Shown piece by piece: positions 20,090 through 29,647 of a stretch of DNA of 64,000 nt. Each line of letters opens with the position of its first letter. Position 1 is the first letter of the stretch. Location: the NCBI RefSeq assembly GCF_004771005.1, contig NZ_RQHV01000049.1:84677-148676 (forward strand). Reading direction: 5' to 3'. The position numbers and the translations under genes are program-made. Origin of the DNA: Leptospira ilyithenensis. Its GTDB lineage: Bacteria > Spirochaetota > Leptospiria > Leptospirales > Leptospiraceae. The notes beneath the pieces are model-generated. The model was not told where the DNA came from. It made no database searches and saw nothing but the letters and a program-made list of their open reading frames with translations.

Positions 20090-21373
20090 CTAACGGGAAA
20101 CCACTATATCGATAAAGAGGATTAAATTTTCTCCGAAATCCCTGGAAAATGTACGCAACATCACATTGTCGGTGATGTCATGATAAACGGGGGAAATCGC
20201 CCAGGAGTCTTCGCTCGTTCTGGATTTATGTATATGTTCGAAAAAATAAGGTCTCCAGGACCAGTTTTTCCCCAAATAACCGTAGTCAGCTAACATCCCT
20301 TTTTTGGAATCATGAATATAATTGGGAGAAATCTGAAACCCCAGAAGATTGGTAATGTACATTCTGAAAAAGTCCCTGTCTTTGGAAATTTCCGAATCCG
20401 GTTTGCCTGTCCATTCATAGACCCCGTCCGTATTATCAAAGCCCAGAGTGATCTTGGATAGTTTTTCCTTCCACTTTGTTTCCCATTCGATTTCGGCATT
20501 CATCTCTTCGTTTTTTCTTTCATGAAAATATTCCAAAGACCGGCTCATTTCGGAACGAAAAGCAAATCTCTTCGCAAACTCTTTTTCCGGTTTGGAAAAA
20601 TAATAACCTTGTATATAACGTGCGCCGTAATTGAGAGAATTATAAAGTTCGTCATTCGACTCGATTCCTTCGAACAAAAGAGAACTGCCGAGAGACTCTC
20701 CCAATTTGGAAAGATTCAATAAAATCTCTTTAAAATTTCTTGAAAATGTGGATCTACGTAACATCTGTAAGTCGACTTTGATGATTTCAGGATGATATAA
20801 ACCGATCCGATCCAGGTTGGAAGCCTCGGAACCTGCGTCATCAACTGCAATACTAAATCCTTCGTTTCGGTACAGGCTGAGAAGCGGCTTTAGAATTTCC
20901 AAATTATGTTCGAATCTTTCCTCGGTTATCTCTATCACGATGCGAGTGGGATCAATTCCAAGTTCTCTCACCTTCTGAATCGTAAAGGGAAGTTTTGCAG
21001 GAAAATTTTTTAAAAAATCGAACATCAGATGTGGGGAAACATTGATGAACAGTTTGGTTTCCGGAGGTGCTTCCTCCTTAAACTTTTGTAAGGCGAGATA
21101 ACGAATCTCTCTATCGATTTTCTTTTTGATCCGAAACAGATCGCCGGTTCTGTTGACTGATTGGCCCGGGCCGCGCGCCTGATCGAATGCAAGAAAGAAC
21201 GGACCTAGAGACTCAAGGCCTGTGTCCGTTACCAGACGACCCAGTACCTCATAGCCGAAAATGCCAGTGGATTCCGAGGATAAAATGGGTTGGAAAACAG
21301 GCACAATCCTTCCAGAACCCAACCAAATTTCCCATTCCTCTGAATTTTTACGTGTTCTCTCTTCCAAAATCAT
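20090..21373 (-). CDS. EAL-domain cyclic-di-GMP phosphodiesterase with C-terminal sensory-type domain
   Basis: 427 residues. The EAL domain covers about residues 20-265. The catalytic set is largely intact: YEVLGR in place of EAL, the Asn in FINVSP, the Glu in IEITEE, the Asp pair in VDDAGSEASNLDR, the Lys in IIKVDLQML, the Glu in FEGIES and the Gln in YIQGYYFSKP. Activity is therefore likely, although DDAGSEAS departs from the usual DDFGTGYS loop. After a charged linker (EYFHERKNEEMNAEIEWETK) comes a ~130-residue domain (DGVYEWTG, FFRMYITNLLGFQISPNYI, WSWRPYFFEHI) that recalls the EAL-associated PAS-like domain of YkuI. Minus strand, 54 nt upstream of the radical SAM gene. The ribosome site is weak. 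Confidence 0.85.
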   Translation of the reverse strand: MILEERTRKNSEEWEIWLGSGRIVPVFQPILSSESTGIFGYEVLGRLVTDTGLESLGPFFLAFDQARGPGQSVNRTGDLFRIKKKIDREIRYLALQKFKEEAPPETKLFINVSPHLMFDFLKNFPAKLPFTIQKVRELGIDPTRIVIEITEERFEHNLEILKPLLSLYRNEGFSIAVDDAGSEASNLDRIGLYHPEIIKVDLQMLRRSTFSRNFKEILLNLSKLGESLGSSLLFEGIESNDELYNSLNYGARYIQGYYFSKPEKEFAKRFAFRSEMSRSLEYFHERKNEEMNAEIEWETKWKEKLSKITLGFDNTDGVYEWTGKPDSEISKDRDFFRMYITNLLGFQISPNYIHDSKKGMLADYGYLGKNWSWRPYFFEHIHKSRTSEDSWAISPVYHDITDNVMLRTFSRDFGENLILFIDIVVSR

Positions 21374-21594
21374 GTTTTATTCTACCAAAGGAATGCAAGA
21401 AAGGTACCAATGAGTAAGAGCTCACAAACTTTAATCAAATTGCCCAAATTCCAAACAAGGGAAAATAGCGGCCGCGCAAAGTCGCGCAAATTGCCTTTTT
21501 TTTAGACAAATTGATTTCTGATATAGGGAAAACTCTTAGCATTTTGAAAATGACTTGGACAGAAAGGATTCTATAAAGGAATGGAGCGATTAGG

Positions 21595-23562
21595 ATGTTT
21601 TATTATACGAAGTATTGCGTTACCTTACTTTCGATCCTTTACTTTTTCTTTAGCCCCACATCCCACCCCATTTTCCGGTTTGAAATCTTTGCCGCGACCC
21701 TTACGGTTGCTTTTGTATTTTCCATCTACGCCTATTTTTATCTCAAATCAGACCCGAAAAAAATTTTAGATTTAATCCTGTTCTTAGTTTTGCTCGGACT
21801 CTCGGCAGTCAAGTGGGGGGAGTACGACCCACTCCGAGTCCTTCCGGAAAAAGCATCTGTGAAACTAACATTTCTCTTTTGGGCGGTTCTGCTCATTTAT
21901 CATTTTAAAAAGGCACGAAACTCCGAATCATTTACAAAGCTCGGTTCCATTATAGCGATCTTTCCGAATATAGCACTCACAGCTTACAATCCGAACGCGA
22001 TCGTACCGGTTTGTTTGGGTCTGGGTTACGGACTTTTACCAAAAGATCTTTCCCAATTTCATTTTCCAAAGACCAGATCAAAAACCTTTCTCGTCCTGAT
22101 CTTATTTATTTTATCCGCGTTTATATCCACCTGGCGCGGCCTTGATCCCGAAAACGGTCTATTGCAATTTTATCTGTTTCTAATCGGCGGACTCGTCCTC
22201 GTCAGAGGATATTATTTGGATTCGGACGAAAAGGAAAAAGTATTATCCTGGTTAGGTTATGTATATTACATACAATGCTTGTTTTTTATTTTAAAATTAA
22301 GTCTGGATACCGGATTCGAATACAATTTCAATCGGAGCAGTTTTTATCATATTCCAGTGAGCCTTCTCGGTGCAAATTCGGCGATCTTTGCTTGTTTATT
22401 TTTAGTCCAGTTTATCAGAAAACCTACGGTTATGGAAAAAACGTACAATGCGTTCGGCCTGGGAATTGCATTGTTGTTTTTGGGAATCTCCAGCTCAAGG
22501 AGTTCCATTCTAATGTTTATTTGTTTTGCAATTTTTATATTCGGAATACTTGTCAGAAAAAAATTTAAAATCCATCATTTGTTTCTTTTGATCTTAGCCG
22601 TTTTTATTCTAATATTTTTCAGCCAATTCAACGATAAAAAACTGATCAACCTGGACTCGATAAACATCCGTTTGATGATATGGAAATTTCATATTACGAA
22701 TACTTTGCATATCTCGCCTTTGTTCGGATTCGGATTATTTCCTGAAAGCCAGCTATTGTTTTTGGATACGAATCCGGATAGTTCTTCGCATTACCAAACC
22801 ATACTGGATTATGTGAATGAATTCAAATCGTTTCCAGTAGCCCATAGCCTTTTTATCCAGTTATTCAGTTCTCTCGGAATGGTAGGAATCATCCTATTGG
22901 TTATTTTACTTTTTTTATGGATCAAAAAGGTTTTGTCTGTCGTGTTTGTACAAAACGAAAGGACACATCGGTACGTACTTCTGGGCATCAGTTTGGTATG
23001 GCTTATTCACGAAATATTCGATTTTAATTCTTTTGAAATTCCGAATCTATATGCGATTTTACTGATTCTGGGAATCGGTTTGGATCCGAAAGAAGATGTA
23101 GAACAAATCGAACCTATGGAAAAGAAAATTTTTCTCGTCTTACTTCTGGGATTCGCATCTCTGTTTTTTTATAAAGCCTTACAATGGAATGAAACGGAAA
23201 GTTACATCCGCAAATGGACCAAATTATACCAAACTTCCAATTTTGAATTTTTTCAGTACAATTCGAAACACAAGTTCGCTCATTTGCCGGAAGAGCCGGT
23301 AGAAATAGAAACCTGGAGGGAGTATTTTTTAGGAAAAAGATACATTCATCTTCAAATGGCGCGGGCAAAACATCAAAAATCGCCTATCTATTCCCATTAC
23401 CTAACCCTTTGTTTTAACAAAACAAATCAAAAAGCATTTTGTTATTCCGAGTTATATGATCTATTGAATGAGGAGAAAGGCAATCAAAGACTACTTCCTT
23501 TTATCAAAGCCATCCTATCCATACATGACCCCTATAAAATATATCTGAGCCGAAAACAATGA
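21595..23562 (+). CDS. O-antigen ligase/polymerase family membrane protein
   Basis: 655 residues with about 12 hydrophobic segments and a C-terminal soluble part (from about residue 520). The periplasmic loop typical of WaaL/Wzy proteins is seen around residues 355-420 (NIRLMIWKFHIT, LFGFGLFPESQ, ...PVAHSLFIQLFSSLGMVG), with the characteristic H-S/N pair. It probably joins O-antigen or another glycan to its lipid carrier or polymerises it at the outer face of the inner membrane. The ATG at 21595 follows GGAGCGATTAGG. It is the first gene of a three-gene glycan operon; its stop overlaps the GT2 start by 4 nt. Confidence 0.8.
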   Translation: MFYYTKYCVTLLSILYFFFSPTSHPIFRFEIFAATLTVAFVFSIYAYFYLKSDPKKILDLILFLVLLGLSAVKWGEYDPLRVLPEKASVKLTFLFWAVLLIYHFKKARNSESFTKLGSIIAIFPNIALTAYNPNAIVPVCLGLGYGLLPKDLSQFHFPKTRSKTFLVLILFILSAFISTWRGLDPENGLLQFYLFLIGGLVLVRGYYLDSDEKEKVLSWLGYVYYIQCLFFILKLSLDTGFEYNFNRSSFYHIPVSLLGANSAIFACLFLVQFIRKPTVMEKTYNAFGLGIALLFLGISSSRSSILMFICFAIFIFGILVRKKFKIHHLFLLILAVFILIFFSQFNDKKLINLDSINIRLMIWKFHITNTLHISPLFGFGLFPESQLLFLDTNPDSSSHYQTILDYVNEFKSFPVAHSLFIQLFSSLGMVGIILLVILLFLWIKKVLSVVFVQNERTHRYVLLGISLVWLIHEIFDFNSFEIPNLYAILLILGIGLDPKEDVEQIEPMEKKIFLVLLLGFASLFFYKALQWNETESYIRKWTKLYQTSNFEFFQYNSKHKFAHLPEEPVEIETWREYFLGKRYIHLQMARAKHQKSPIYSHYLTLCFNKTNQKAFCYSELYDLLNEEKGNQRLLPFIKAILSIHDPYKIYLSRKQ

Positions 23563-24695
23563 AAAAAAAATCCGTTAGTTTTGTAATTCCCTGTTTGAAT
23601 GAAGAGCAAACTCTTCCTTACGTTTTGACAAAGTTGGTAAAAGTCAAAAAAGATCTAAGCACAAATTTTGATGTTGAAATCTTGGTTTCAGACAACGGGA
23701 GCACCGACAAATCGGCGCAAGTTGCCAAATCCTTCGGAGCAAAAGTGGTTCCTTGTGCTACCAAAGGTTACGGCGCCGCCTTGGATTCGGGAATACGGAA
23801 CGCAAAAAGCGAAATCATAGTTTTTGCCGATGCCGATGATACTTATGATTTTTTAGAGGCACCTGCGCTCATCCAAAGTCTTGTGCAAGGCAATTATGAT
23901 ATGGTGATCGGTTCCAGGTTGGATGGAAAGATCCACAAAGGGGCAATGCCGTTTTTGCACAGATATCTGGGAACTCCTGTGATCAACTTCATCATCAATT
24001 TATTATATGCGAAAAGAACAAAGATCAGAGATTCCAACTCCGGTTTCAGATGTTTTACCAAAGAAGCTTATCTCTCCTGGAATGTAAAAAGTACAGGAAT
24101 GGAATTCGCGTCGGAACTTTTGATCCAATCACTGCTTCATGAATCCAAAATCCATCATGTTCCCGTTTCCCTTTGGCCGGACAAAGAAGGTAGAATTCCT
24201 CACCTGAAAACATGGAGAGACGGAATGCGTCATCTGCTTCGCATCCTGTTCTATGCTCCCCATCTTTTTGAATGGACGGGGATCGGGCTTTTTTTACTAT
24301 CTTACAGCAATCTACTCATAGGAACGTTTACTGGAATCGTACATTTTGACGGATTCAATCTATACGGCGGTCATTCGATGATCGTATTTTCCTTCTTCAG
24401 TATCATGGGAGTTCAGATTTGGGGTACGGGACTTTCTATCGCTACCAAACAAAATAGAATATCAAAATACTATAAAAAACTATTGGAACTTCCCGAAGAC
24501 AAACTATTCCTCTTTGCATTGTTCGGCGCTTTGACTTTGATTTCCTCTTTGGCTTATACGATCATTCAATGGAAAAAAAACCAATACCAGTTTATCAACT
24601 TTGAGCATCAGCTGCTATTCCTCACAACGACGAGTCTTTCTATTTTTGTAATCACCTTCCAAACCGTTTCCGCTCATATCATGAAACGGGAATGA
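23559..24695 (+). CDS. GT2 glycosyltransferase, polyprenyl-phosphate (DPM/GtrB-like) type
   Basis: 378 residues. The N-terminal GT-A domain (1-225) has SFVIPCLNEEQTLPYVL, ILVSDNGSTDKSAQVA, the DxD-like motif ADADDTYD and SNSGFRCFTKEAY. It transfers a sugar from a nucleotide sugar, commonly to undecaprenyl phosphate on the cytosolic face. The C-terminal part has four hydrophobic helices (LFEWTGIGLFLLSYSNLLIG, MIVFSFFSIMGVQIWG, LFLFALFGALTLISS, LLFLTTTSLSIFVITF), typical of membrane-bound GtrB/DPM proteins. ATGA overlap with the previous gene gives translational coupling; the next gene starts 7 nt after its stop. The polyprenyl-linked sugar would then suit the GT-C protein encoded next. Confidence 0.88.
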   Translation: MKKKSVSFVIPCLNEEQTLPYVLTKLVKVKKDLSTNFDVEILVSDNGSTDKSAQVAKSFGAKVVPCATKGYGAALDSGIRNAKSEIIVFADADDTYDFLEAPALIQSLVQGNYDMVIGSRLDGKIHKGAMPFLHRYLGTPVINFIINLLYAKRTKIRDSNSGFRCFTKEAYLSWNVKSTGMEFASELLIQSLLHESKIHHVPVSLWPDKEGRIPHLKTWRDGMRHLLRILFYAPHLFEWTGIGLFLLSYSNLLIGTFTGIVHFDGFNLYGGHSMIVFSFFSIMGVQIWGTGLSIATKQNRISKYYKKLLELPEDKLFLFALFGALTLISSLAYTIIQWKKNQYQFINFEHQLLFLTTTSLSIFVITFQTVSAHIMKRE

Positions 24696-24701
24696 TGTTT
24701 T

Positions 24702-26270
24702 ATGAAAATTAGATTCGTGAAAGTTTTCATTTTCTTTCTCGTCTGTCTCTATCCTTTAGTACACAGAATCCAGTGGAACGGAGATTCTGTGTTTGTGGGA
24801 AGCGATCCTGAGATCAAATTGTACCAAGTGGAAGCCCTAAGAAAAGGGGGAAACTTTTCAGAAAAGTTGCAATGTTATTTTCCTGCAAAGGATTTGGGAT
24901 TTGAAACCAAACAGATTCCGATCGGTTATCCTTGGGCGTTTCTAAAGGAAGGCGGAACCTGCTATTTTCAATACCCCATTCTATTTACACTTGTACAATC
25001 CTCAATCGGGTTTTTATTTCCGATCCATTGGATGACTTATATTCCCATCTTATTCTTTTTTTTGAATCTGATGCTAACAGACAAATTATTAAGGGAGCTT
25101 GGGGTAAAAGAGAATACCTCGGCAGTAATTTCCATACTCATACATTTTTTCAGTTTTTTATTTTTATCCACTCTCGATTACTCCGAGCTGACACTTACCA
25201 ACTTCTTTGCACTGATCTCGCTTTTAAGTTATTTCCATATTGAGAAAAAAAAGAACTCCACTCTATTTTATAATCTGATTTTTGCATTTTCAGTCAATTT
25301 CAGCTTTCAGCTTCGCCCGGAAGTAACGATAGGCATTGTCTTTTTTATCATTGTTCATTTCATACTTTCCAAACAAAAACCGGATTGGATACGAAATCAT
25401 TTTTTATCGGGGATGGCAACACTCCTTGTTTTGGGATTTATCTCTTTTTTAAATTACAAACTTTACGGTCATGTATTCGGAATGAGGGGAATGAATACGA
25501 TCCAGGATGTGGATACCTTCTCTAACAGATCTTATATCGGTTCCTGGATCGCAGACCTATGGGGTTCCGAATCAAAGATAGGAATTTTCAAAGGATACCC
25601 GATATTTTTCGTATTCCTTTCGGGAATCTTTCTTTTGAAACAAACAAATGTTATTTCAAAAAGCCTATTTCTTTCGGGGATATTGTTTATTTTTCTGGTG
25701 CCCGTACTTTCTCCCTACCGCGCAGGTGTGGATATTTTCGGAATGAGGTATTACGAGATAGGTTCCTATCTGACTGCGATCGGATTTTTTTCTTTGTATC
25801 TGGAATCCCCGAAACAAAAATCCATCCATTTCATTCTAATTCTATCCCTCCTAACCTCAATGTATTTCGGATACAAATCGGATTTGCGGGCACTTCGTAT
25901 TTGGAAATCTTCTGCGGAAATGTATCACGTTCTGAAAAAAGAAATGGATACCACAAAACCGGAGCTAGTCGTTCACAGGGGACTTTCCTTAAGTTATCTG
26001 ATGGGAGGATCTTATTTGGAGATTCCTCAAATCACAGCTTATACGGAAAATGACTGGATCGAAATACAAAAAAAATCAAAATCCTTAAATTTGAAACGAA
26101 TCCTATTTTTATACTGGCCGGACAACTCTCTCTACAACGAAGAGATACCTAAAACCATTTGGAAAACTCAATTTGATTTGAATTGGATGCCTTCGGAAGA
26201 TCTATATGAAACGAAAGAAGAAGTCTCAGTGTTTCATATCAGAATGAAGCAGTTCGTATTGAAGCGTTGA
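24702..26270 (+). CDS. Multi-pass membrane protein, putative GT-C glycosyltransferase (LA_3751-like)
   Basis: 522 residues with roughly 10-11 transmembrane segments and a soluble C-terminal tail of about 120 residues. The first external loop holds SVFVGSDPEIKLYQVEALRK, with an Asp-Pro-Glu reminiscent of the catalytic Asp/Glu of GT-C enzymes. Pairing with a polyprenyl-phosphate GT2 enzyme just upstream supports a role in adding a lipid-linked sugar at the periplasmic face. The sequence style matches the putative glycosyltransferases annotated in Leptospira; this is recalled, not searched. It is last in the operon, and a UUCG-type hairpin follows at 26292-26307. Confidence 0.65.
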   Translation: MKIRFVKVFIFFLVCLYPLVHRIQWNGDSVFVGSDPEIKLYQVEALRKGGNFSEKLQCYFPAKDLGFETKQIPIGYPWAFLKEGGTCYFQYPILFTLVQSSIGFLFPIHWMTYIPILFFFLNLMLTDKLLRELGVKENTSAVISILIHFFSFLFLSTLDYSELTLTNFFALISLLSYFHIEKKKNSTLFYNLIFAFSVNFSFQLRPEVTIGIVFFIIVHFILSKQKPDWIRNHFLSGMATLLVLGFISFLNYKLYGHVFGMRGMNTIQDVDTFSNRSYIGSWIADLWGSESKIGIFKGYPIFFVFLSGIFLLKQTNVISKSLFLSGILFIFLVPVLSPYRAGVDIFGMRYYEIGSYLTAIGFFSLYLESPKQKSIHFILILSLLTSMYFGYKSDLRALRIWKSSAEMYHVLKKEMDTTKPELVVHRGLSLSYLMGGSYLEIPQITAYTENDWIEIQKKSKSLNLKRILFLYWPDNSLYNEEIPKTIWKTQFDLNWMPSEDLYETKEEVSVFHIRMKQFVLKR

Positions 26271-26291
26271 GAGAAAAAGATAGAAAGGAAA

Positions 26292-26307
26292 CCCATCCGA
26301 AGATGGG
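26292..26307 (-). terminator. Hairpin terminator with UUCG tetraloop for the small lipoprotein gene
   Basis: On the minus strand the sequence is CCCATC-TTCG-GATGGG followed by TTTCCTTTC: a 6-bp stem closed by a stable C(UUCG)G loop and a T-rich tail. It lies between two convergent genes (the GT-C gene and the 59-residue lipoprotein) and may serve both, though on the plus strand no T run follows. Confidence 0.65.
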
Positions 26308-26321
26308 GATACAAAAAAAGA

Positions 26322-26501
26322 CTACTTAATGTCTCTAGTACGTTGTTTAAGCGCTTCGTTAAGAGTAGGCTTTTTGGAAGGTTTTGGCTCTTGCAATTTG
26401 TTAATATCGTTTTGCGTAGGTTCTTTCACATCGTTTGATGCGCAGTTTACCATAACAATTGCAAATAGGGCTATAAGAAGAGATAAAGAGATTTTTTTCA
26501 T
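26322..26501 (-). CDS. Small lipoprotein, 59 residues
   Basis: Reads MKKISLSLLIALFAIVMVNC, then a short polar tail rich in Lys, Pro and Asn (VKEPTQNDINKLQEPKPSKK) ending RTRDIK-stop. The lipobox VMVNC gives lipidated Cys20, leaving a mature peptide of 40 residues. The ATG at 26499-26501 is preceded by a strong AGAGGAG site, and a hairpin terminator follows 15 nt after the stop. Divergent from tmk with a 77-nt shared promoter region. The size and composition resemble Lpp/VacJ-type tethers or small surface peptides; function unknown. Confidence 0.8.
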   Translation of the reverse strand: MKKISLSLLIALFAIVMVNCASNDVKEPTQNDINKLQEPKPSKKPTLNEALKQRTRDIK

Positions 26502-26578
26502 TTTTGGCTCCTCTGGATAAGTTTTTGCCGTGCATAAAAAAGTCTAGTAAAAATTATGAAAGCTCAATTAGGACAAAT

Positions 26579-27172
26579 ATGGCCAATACGAATTATTTTT
26601 TTGTTTTTGAAGGCATTGATGGCTCGGGGAAAACAACCCTTTCCAAACTGGTTGCAGAGAACTTAAAAGCGCAAAACAGGGATGTAATTTGGCACCGAGA
26701 GCCCACTGACGGGCTACATGGGAAAAAGATCCGTTCCTTTCTATCAGGAAGGATTTCTTTGACTATAAAAGAACAATTGGAACTTTTTATTCTGGACAGA
26801 ACCGAGTCCGTTTCGCAAATCATATCACCTAACATAGAGAAAGGTGCTATCATAGTGCAGGATAGATACTATTATTCCACCGCCGCCTACCAAGCCGGAA
26901 AAGAAATCAGTGCGGAAGAAATCATTGCATTGAATGAAAAGGAAAATTTCCCGAAACCAAAACAGGTTTTTTTCCTGGATATCACTCCTGAGGAAGCGAG
27001 AGAGCGTCGTAAAAACCGGGGAGGAAGCGAAGAAGCCTTTGACGACGACCATTCGCAAAACAGAATATATGAAAATTATATGAAAATCCTGCCGGCGGGT
27101 ACGATCTTCCTGGATGCATCGCACCCTTTGGAAGATCTGGTAAAAGCAGTTATGGAATGTATTGAAATTTAA
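26579..27172 (+). CDS. tmk: Thymidylate kinase
   Basis: Phosphorylates dTMP to dTDP. 197 residues from the ATG at 26579, chosen over an in-frame upstream start (26504) because it directly precedes the conserved [18 protein letters not shown]-loop and has AGGA 5 nt before it; the longer form would also overlap the divergent lipoprotein start. Other motifs are the HREPTDG substrate loop, [11 protein letters not shown] (DRY) and [16 protein letters not shown], the Arg-rich lid. The 3' end overlaps the convergent methyltransferase gene by 4 nt. Confidence 0.95.
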   Translation: MANTNYFFVFEGIDGSGKTTLSKLVAENLKAQNRDVIWHREPTDGLHGKKIRSFLSGRISLTIKEQLELFILDRTESVSQIISPNIEKGAIIVQDRYYYSTAAYQAGKEISAEEIIALNEKENFPKPKQVFFLDITPEEARERRKNRGGSEEAFDDDHSQNRIYENYMKILPAGTIFLDASHPLEDLVKAVMECIEI

Positions 27173-28080
27173 GAAAGGGTTCCCATCGGTTTTCTCAAAA
27201 GCACAGCCAGCATATCCCCTTGGTTTATTTTTTTCACAAGCCAATCCGCAAACTTTTTAGCCAATTTGTAAAATACACCGGCATTCGGTTTGGAAGTGAA
27301 CCCGCTTCCATAGGAAAGTGAGATCGGGGATTCGAAGCCTATGTTTTTCAACACTTTCAAAAGGCCGGACAAGGAATAATAATACAAATGTTCGGGAACA
27401 TTCAAATAACGCCAGTTTGGTCCCAAAAATTTTGCCAAAATTCCGTATCTGCAAGTGGACAATACCAAACATCCTCCGGGTCTTAAGTGTCTGAATATTT
27501 TTTCCAAAGTTTCTTTCGGTTTATGAAGGTGTTCGATCGTAGCCCAAAGAGTGATCACATCAAATTGGTTTTGAAAATTCTTGTCCCAACTTAAAAAATC
27601 CTCCTGATACACTTCCAATCCCAAGGTTTCTCTTGCAAACTTAACCGGACCGTCCGCGACTTCGATCCCGTAAGATGAATAACCTCTGCCCCGCATATAA
27701 TCCACAAAATATCCGGCGGCACATCCTATATCCAAAGATCGCAATTTTGTATCGGTTCTTTCCTTTTCCAAACTGCTTTTTTTATAATCGTCTTCCCACC
27801 CAAAAAATTTCAAATCCTGAAGATTGAGTCGGAATACACGGGAGATTTCGGTTTTGATTTTATCCGAATAATAATTATCATAACCCCGATCGGTTCTTTG
27901 AGTAAAATAAGAATCGGAATAATAGCGGATGACTTCGGCAAGACTCGGTTGAGGGTTCACCTGAACCAAAGAACATACATTGCATTTTACGATCTGAAAA
28001 CTTTCGCCGAGAGGACTTTCTTTGGAAAACAAAGATTTGAATTTTGTATTTCCACAGGTATTGCATGAAACCATTTCCAT
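27169..28080 (-). CDS. Class I SAM-dependent methyltransferase with N-terminal zinc ribbon
   Basis: 303 residues. The N-terminus has two CxxC-type pairs (SCNTCGN and VKCNVCSL) likely to bind zinc. The SAM-binding motif [19 protein letters not shown] is near residue 120, [12 protein letters not shown] is motif [22 protein letters not shown] is motif III/IV, and [13 protein letters not shown] follows. This zinc-ribbon plus methyltransferase layout is common in glycan or deoxysugar modification clusters. AGGTAAAG precedes the ATG. It lies 21 nt after the metal permease gene on the same strand, so it may be the last gene of that operon, but its function gives no obvious link. Confidence 0.85.
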   Translation of the reverse strand: MEMVSCNTCGNTKFKSLFSKESPLGESFQIVKCNVCSLVQVNPQPSLAEVIRYYSDSYFTQRTDRGYDNYYSDKIKTEISRVFRLNLQDLKFFGWEDDYKKSSLEKERTDTKLRSLDIGCAAGYFVDYMRGRGYSSYGIEVADGPVKFARETLGLEVYQEDFLSWDKNFQNQFDVITLWATIEHLHKPKETLEKIFRHLRPGGCLVLSTCRYGILAKFLGPNWRYLNVPEHLYYYSLSGLLKVLKNIGFESPISLSYGSGFTSKPNAGVFYKLAKKFADWLVKKINQGDMLAVLLRKPMGTLS

Positions 28081-28101
28081 ACTTTACCTATCGGAAAAAT
28101 A

Positions 28102-28941
28102 TCAAAACAGCCTTTTGAATAAACTCCTGACAGCTAAAATCAAAAATGAAAATACACACATAAATACGATGATCATAGACGAAGTCGGAAAATAAATAGT
28201 CTCGCCCAAATGAGAGAACCCGGCAAGACTTAGAAAAAATCCCGCTATGGTGCCTGTTATGGAAAACAAAACCGAGACGAGTGCCAGAATTTTCGTAGAA
28301 CGAACAAATGGCAAAAGTGTAAAGACGGGAATCAAGAGATGTGCGATGGAATAAAAGGAACCCAAAACATTTACCGCTACAGTAACCGCAGAAGCTAGTA
28401 TCAAATAAAACAGAATATCGAAAAAGAAAGGATTACCGATTTGGATTCGATACTCGTCCCGATCAAAACTTAAAAATAGAAATCGTCGGAAATAAGCGAG
28501 ATAGATGAAAAATGCAATTCCAGCAGTCCAGATTCCGAATGAATTCAATTTCACCTGAGATGTTAGAATATCTCCGAAATAAGAAGCCATCAGATGGTTT
28601 TGAACATTTCCACCTAATGCAAGTAACACTTGCGAAATAGATGCAAAGAACACAAACAAAATCCCTAGAATTACATCCTCTTTGATATGGGAAATTCTTC
28701 TCATCAAAATGATAGGAATGATCAAGAGACAGGATAACAAAATTGGATAAATTTCCCGATCCCAATCCATAAACAAACAAAATGCTACTGAAAAACCGAC
28801 TGCTTGGGAAAGCGTGATCCCAAAGAAAGTCATATTCCTAAGAACCAAAAGAATTCCTAGAACACTGAGAAGAGCTCCCAAAATTCCTCCCAGGATCATC
28901 TGGGGCAAAAATAAATCCCAATTTTGAAGCACACTAGTCAT
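28102..28941 (-). CDS. Metal ABC transporter permease (ZnuB/TroC-like, ABC-3 family)
   Basis: 279 residues from the ATG at 28941, with eight or so hydrophobic segments of the ABC-3 type (ILGGILGALLSVLGILLVLR, FFGITLSQAVGFSVAF, ...HIKEDVILGILFVFFASISQ, VNVLGSFYSIAHLLIPVFTL). It moves Zn2+ or Mn2+ across the inner membrane with the ATPase encoded upstream. An in-frame start at 29037 exists, but the hydrophobic domain begins just after residue 33 of that longer form, and the shorter start overlaps the ATPase stop by 8 nt (ATGACTAG), typical of coupling. There is no clear Shine-Dalgarno, consistent with coupled translation. Confidence 0.88.
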   Translation of the reverse strand: MTSVLQNWDLFLPQMILGGILGALLSVLGILLVLRNMTFFGITLSQAVGFSVAFCLFMDWDREIYPILLSCLLIIPIILMRRISHIKEDVILGILFVFFASISQVLLALGGNVQNHLMASYFGDILTSQVKLNSFGIWTAGIAFFIYLAYFRRFLFLSFDRDEYRIQIGNPFFFDILFYLILASAVTVAVNVLGSFYSIAHLLIPVFTLLPFVRSTKILALVSVLFSITGTIAGFFLSLAGFSHLGETIYFPTSSMIIVFMCVFSFLILAVRSLFKRLF

Positions 28942-29647
28942 GGTGATGGCAATGAGGAGGTTTTTCACCTTGTGAAATCTTGTAAAACTTGCCTTCGTCA
29001 ATCTCAAAGATTTCGGAAAACTCTTGTCGCCAATCATTAGTTAAACTATGGGTAATTACAAACAAGGAACGGTTGTCTGTTGCAATGTATTCTTCCAGGA
29101 TCAGTTGGAAAAGTTCCCTTGACTCATGATCAAGCGAGTCCATCGGTTCATCGAGGAAGATCAGATTTGCTTTGGTGAATAAGGATCTCAAAATCAGAAC
29201 TCGTTGCAATTGTCCGCCACTGCATTCCGAAATTTGCTTATTTAAATATTTTCCGACTCCAGTACGTTCTATCAGGATCAATTCTTCTTTGGTAAATTTT
29301 CTTTTAGGCAAAAAACTCAAACCCATATTGGCGGGCATAAGCAATACTTCTTTAACGGAAAGAGGAAAATCCAATCTCATCTTTTTTGCCTGAGGAACGT
29401 AAGACGTGGATTTAAGAACGGGGAATTGAATCTTTCCAGCAATCGGAGGAAGTAGTCCCGTGAGTGTTCGAAATAAAGTGGTTTTACCCGCGCCATTTCC
29501 GCCGGTCAGGGCGTATGTTTTGCCAGGGTTCACTTCAAAGCTAACACCCGAAACAATGGGAAACCCCTTTCTGTATCCGACGGATAGATTGTCCGCTTTC
29601 AAAAAAGAGGAAAAAATCCTGATCTTATTTGCTTTTGTCGCTAGCAT
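28934..29647 (-). CDS. Metal ABC transporter ATPase (ZnuC/TroB-like)
   Basis: 237 residues. Walker A is GGNGAGKTTL, the Q-loop YVPQAKKMRLDFPLSV, the signature CSGGQLQRVLI, Walker B LIFLDEPMDSLD, and the H-loop VITHSL. The C-terminus ends in a histidine-rich GEKPPHCHHHD, a possible zinc-sensing or zinc-binding tail. It is placed between the binding-protein and permease genes, overlapping both (23 nt and 8 nt). The signature has C in place of the usual L at its first position, a tolerated variant. Confidence 0.93.
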   Translation of the reverse strand: MLATKANKIRIFSSFLKADNLSVGYRKGFPIVSGVSFEVNPGKTYALTGGNGAGKTTLFRTLTGLLPPIAGKIQFPVLKSTSYVPQAKKMRLDFPLSVKEVLLMPANMGLSFLPKRKFTKEELILIERTGVGKYLNKQISECSGGQLQRVLILRSLFTKANLIFLDEPMDSLDHESRELFQLILEEYIATDNRSLFVITHSLTNDWRQEFSEIFEIDEGKFYKISQGEKPPHCHHHD

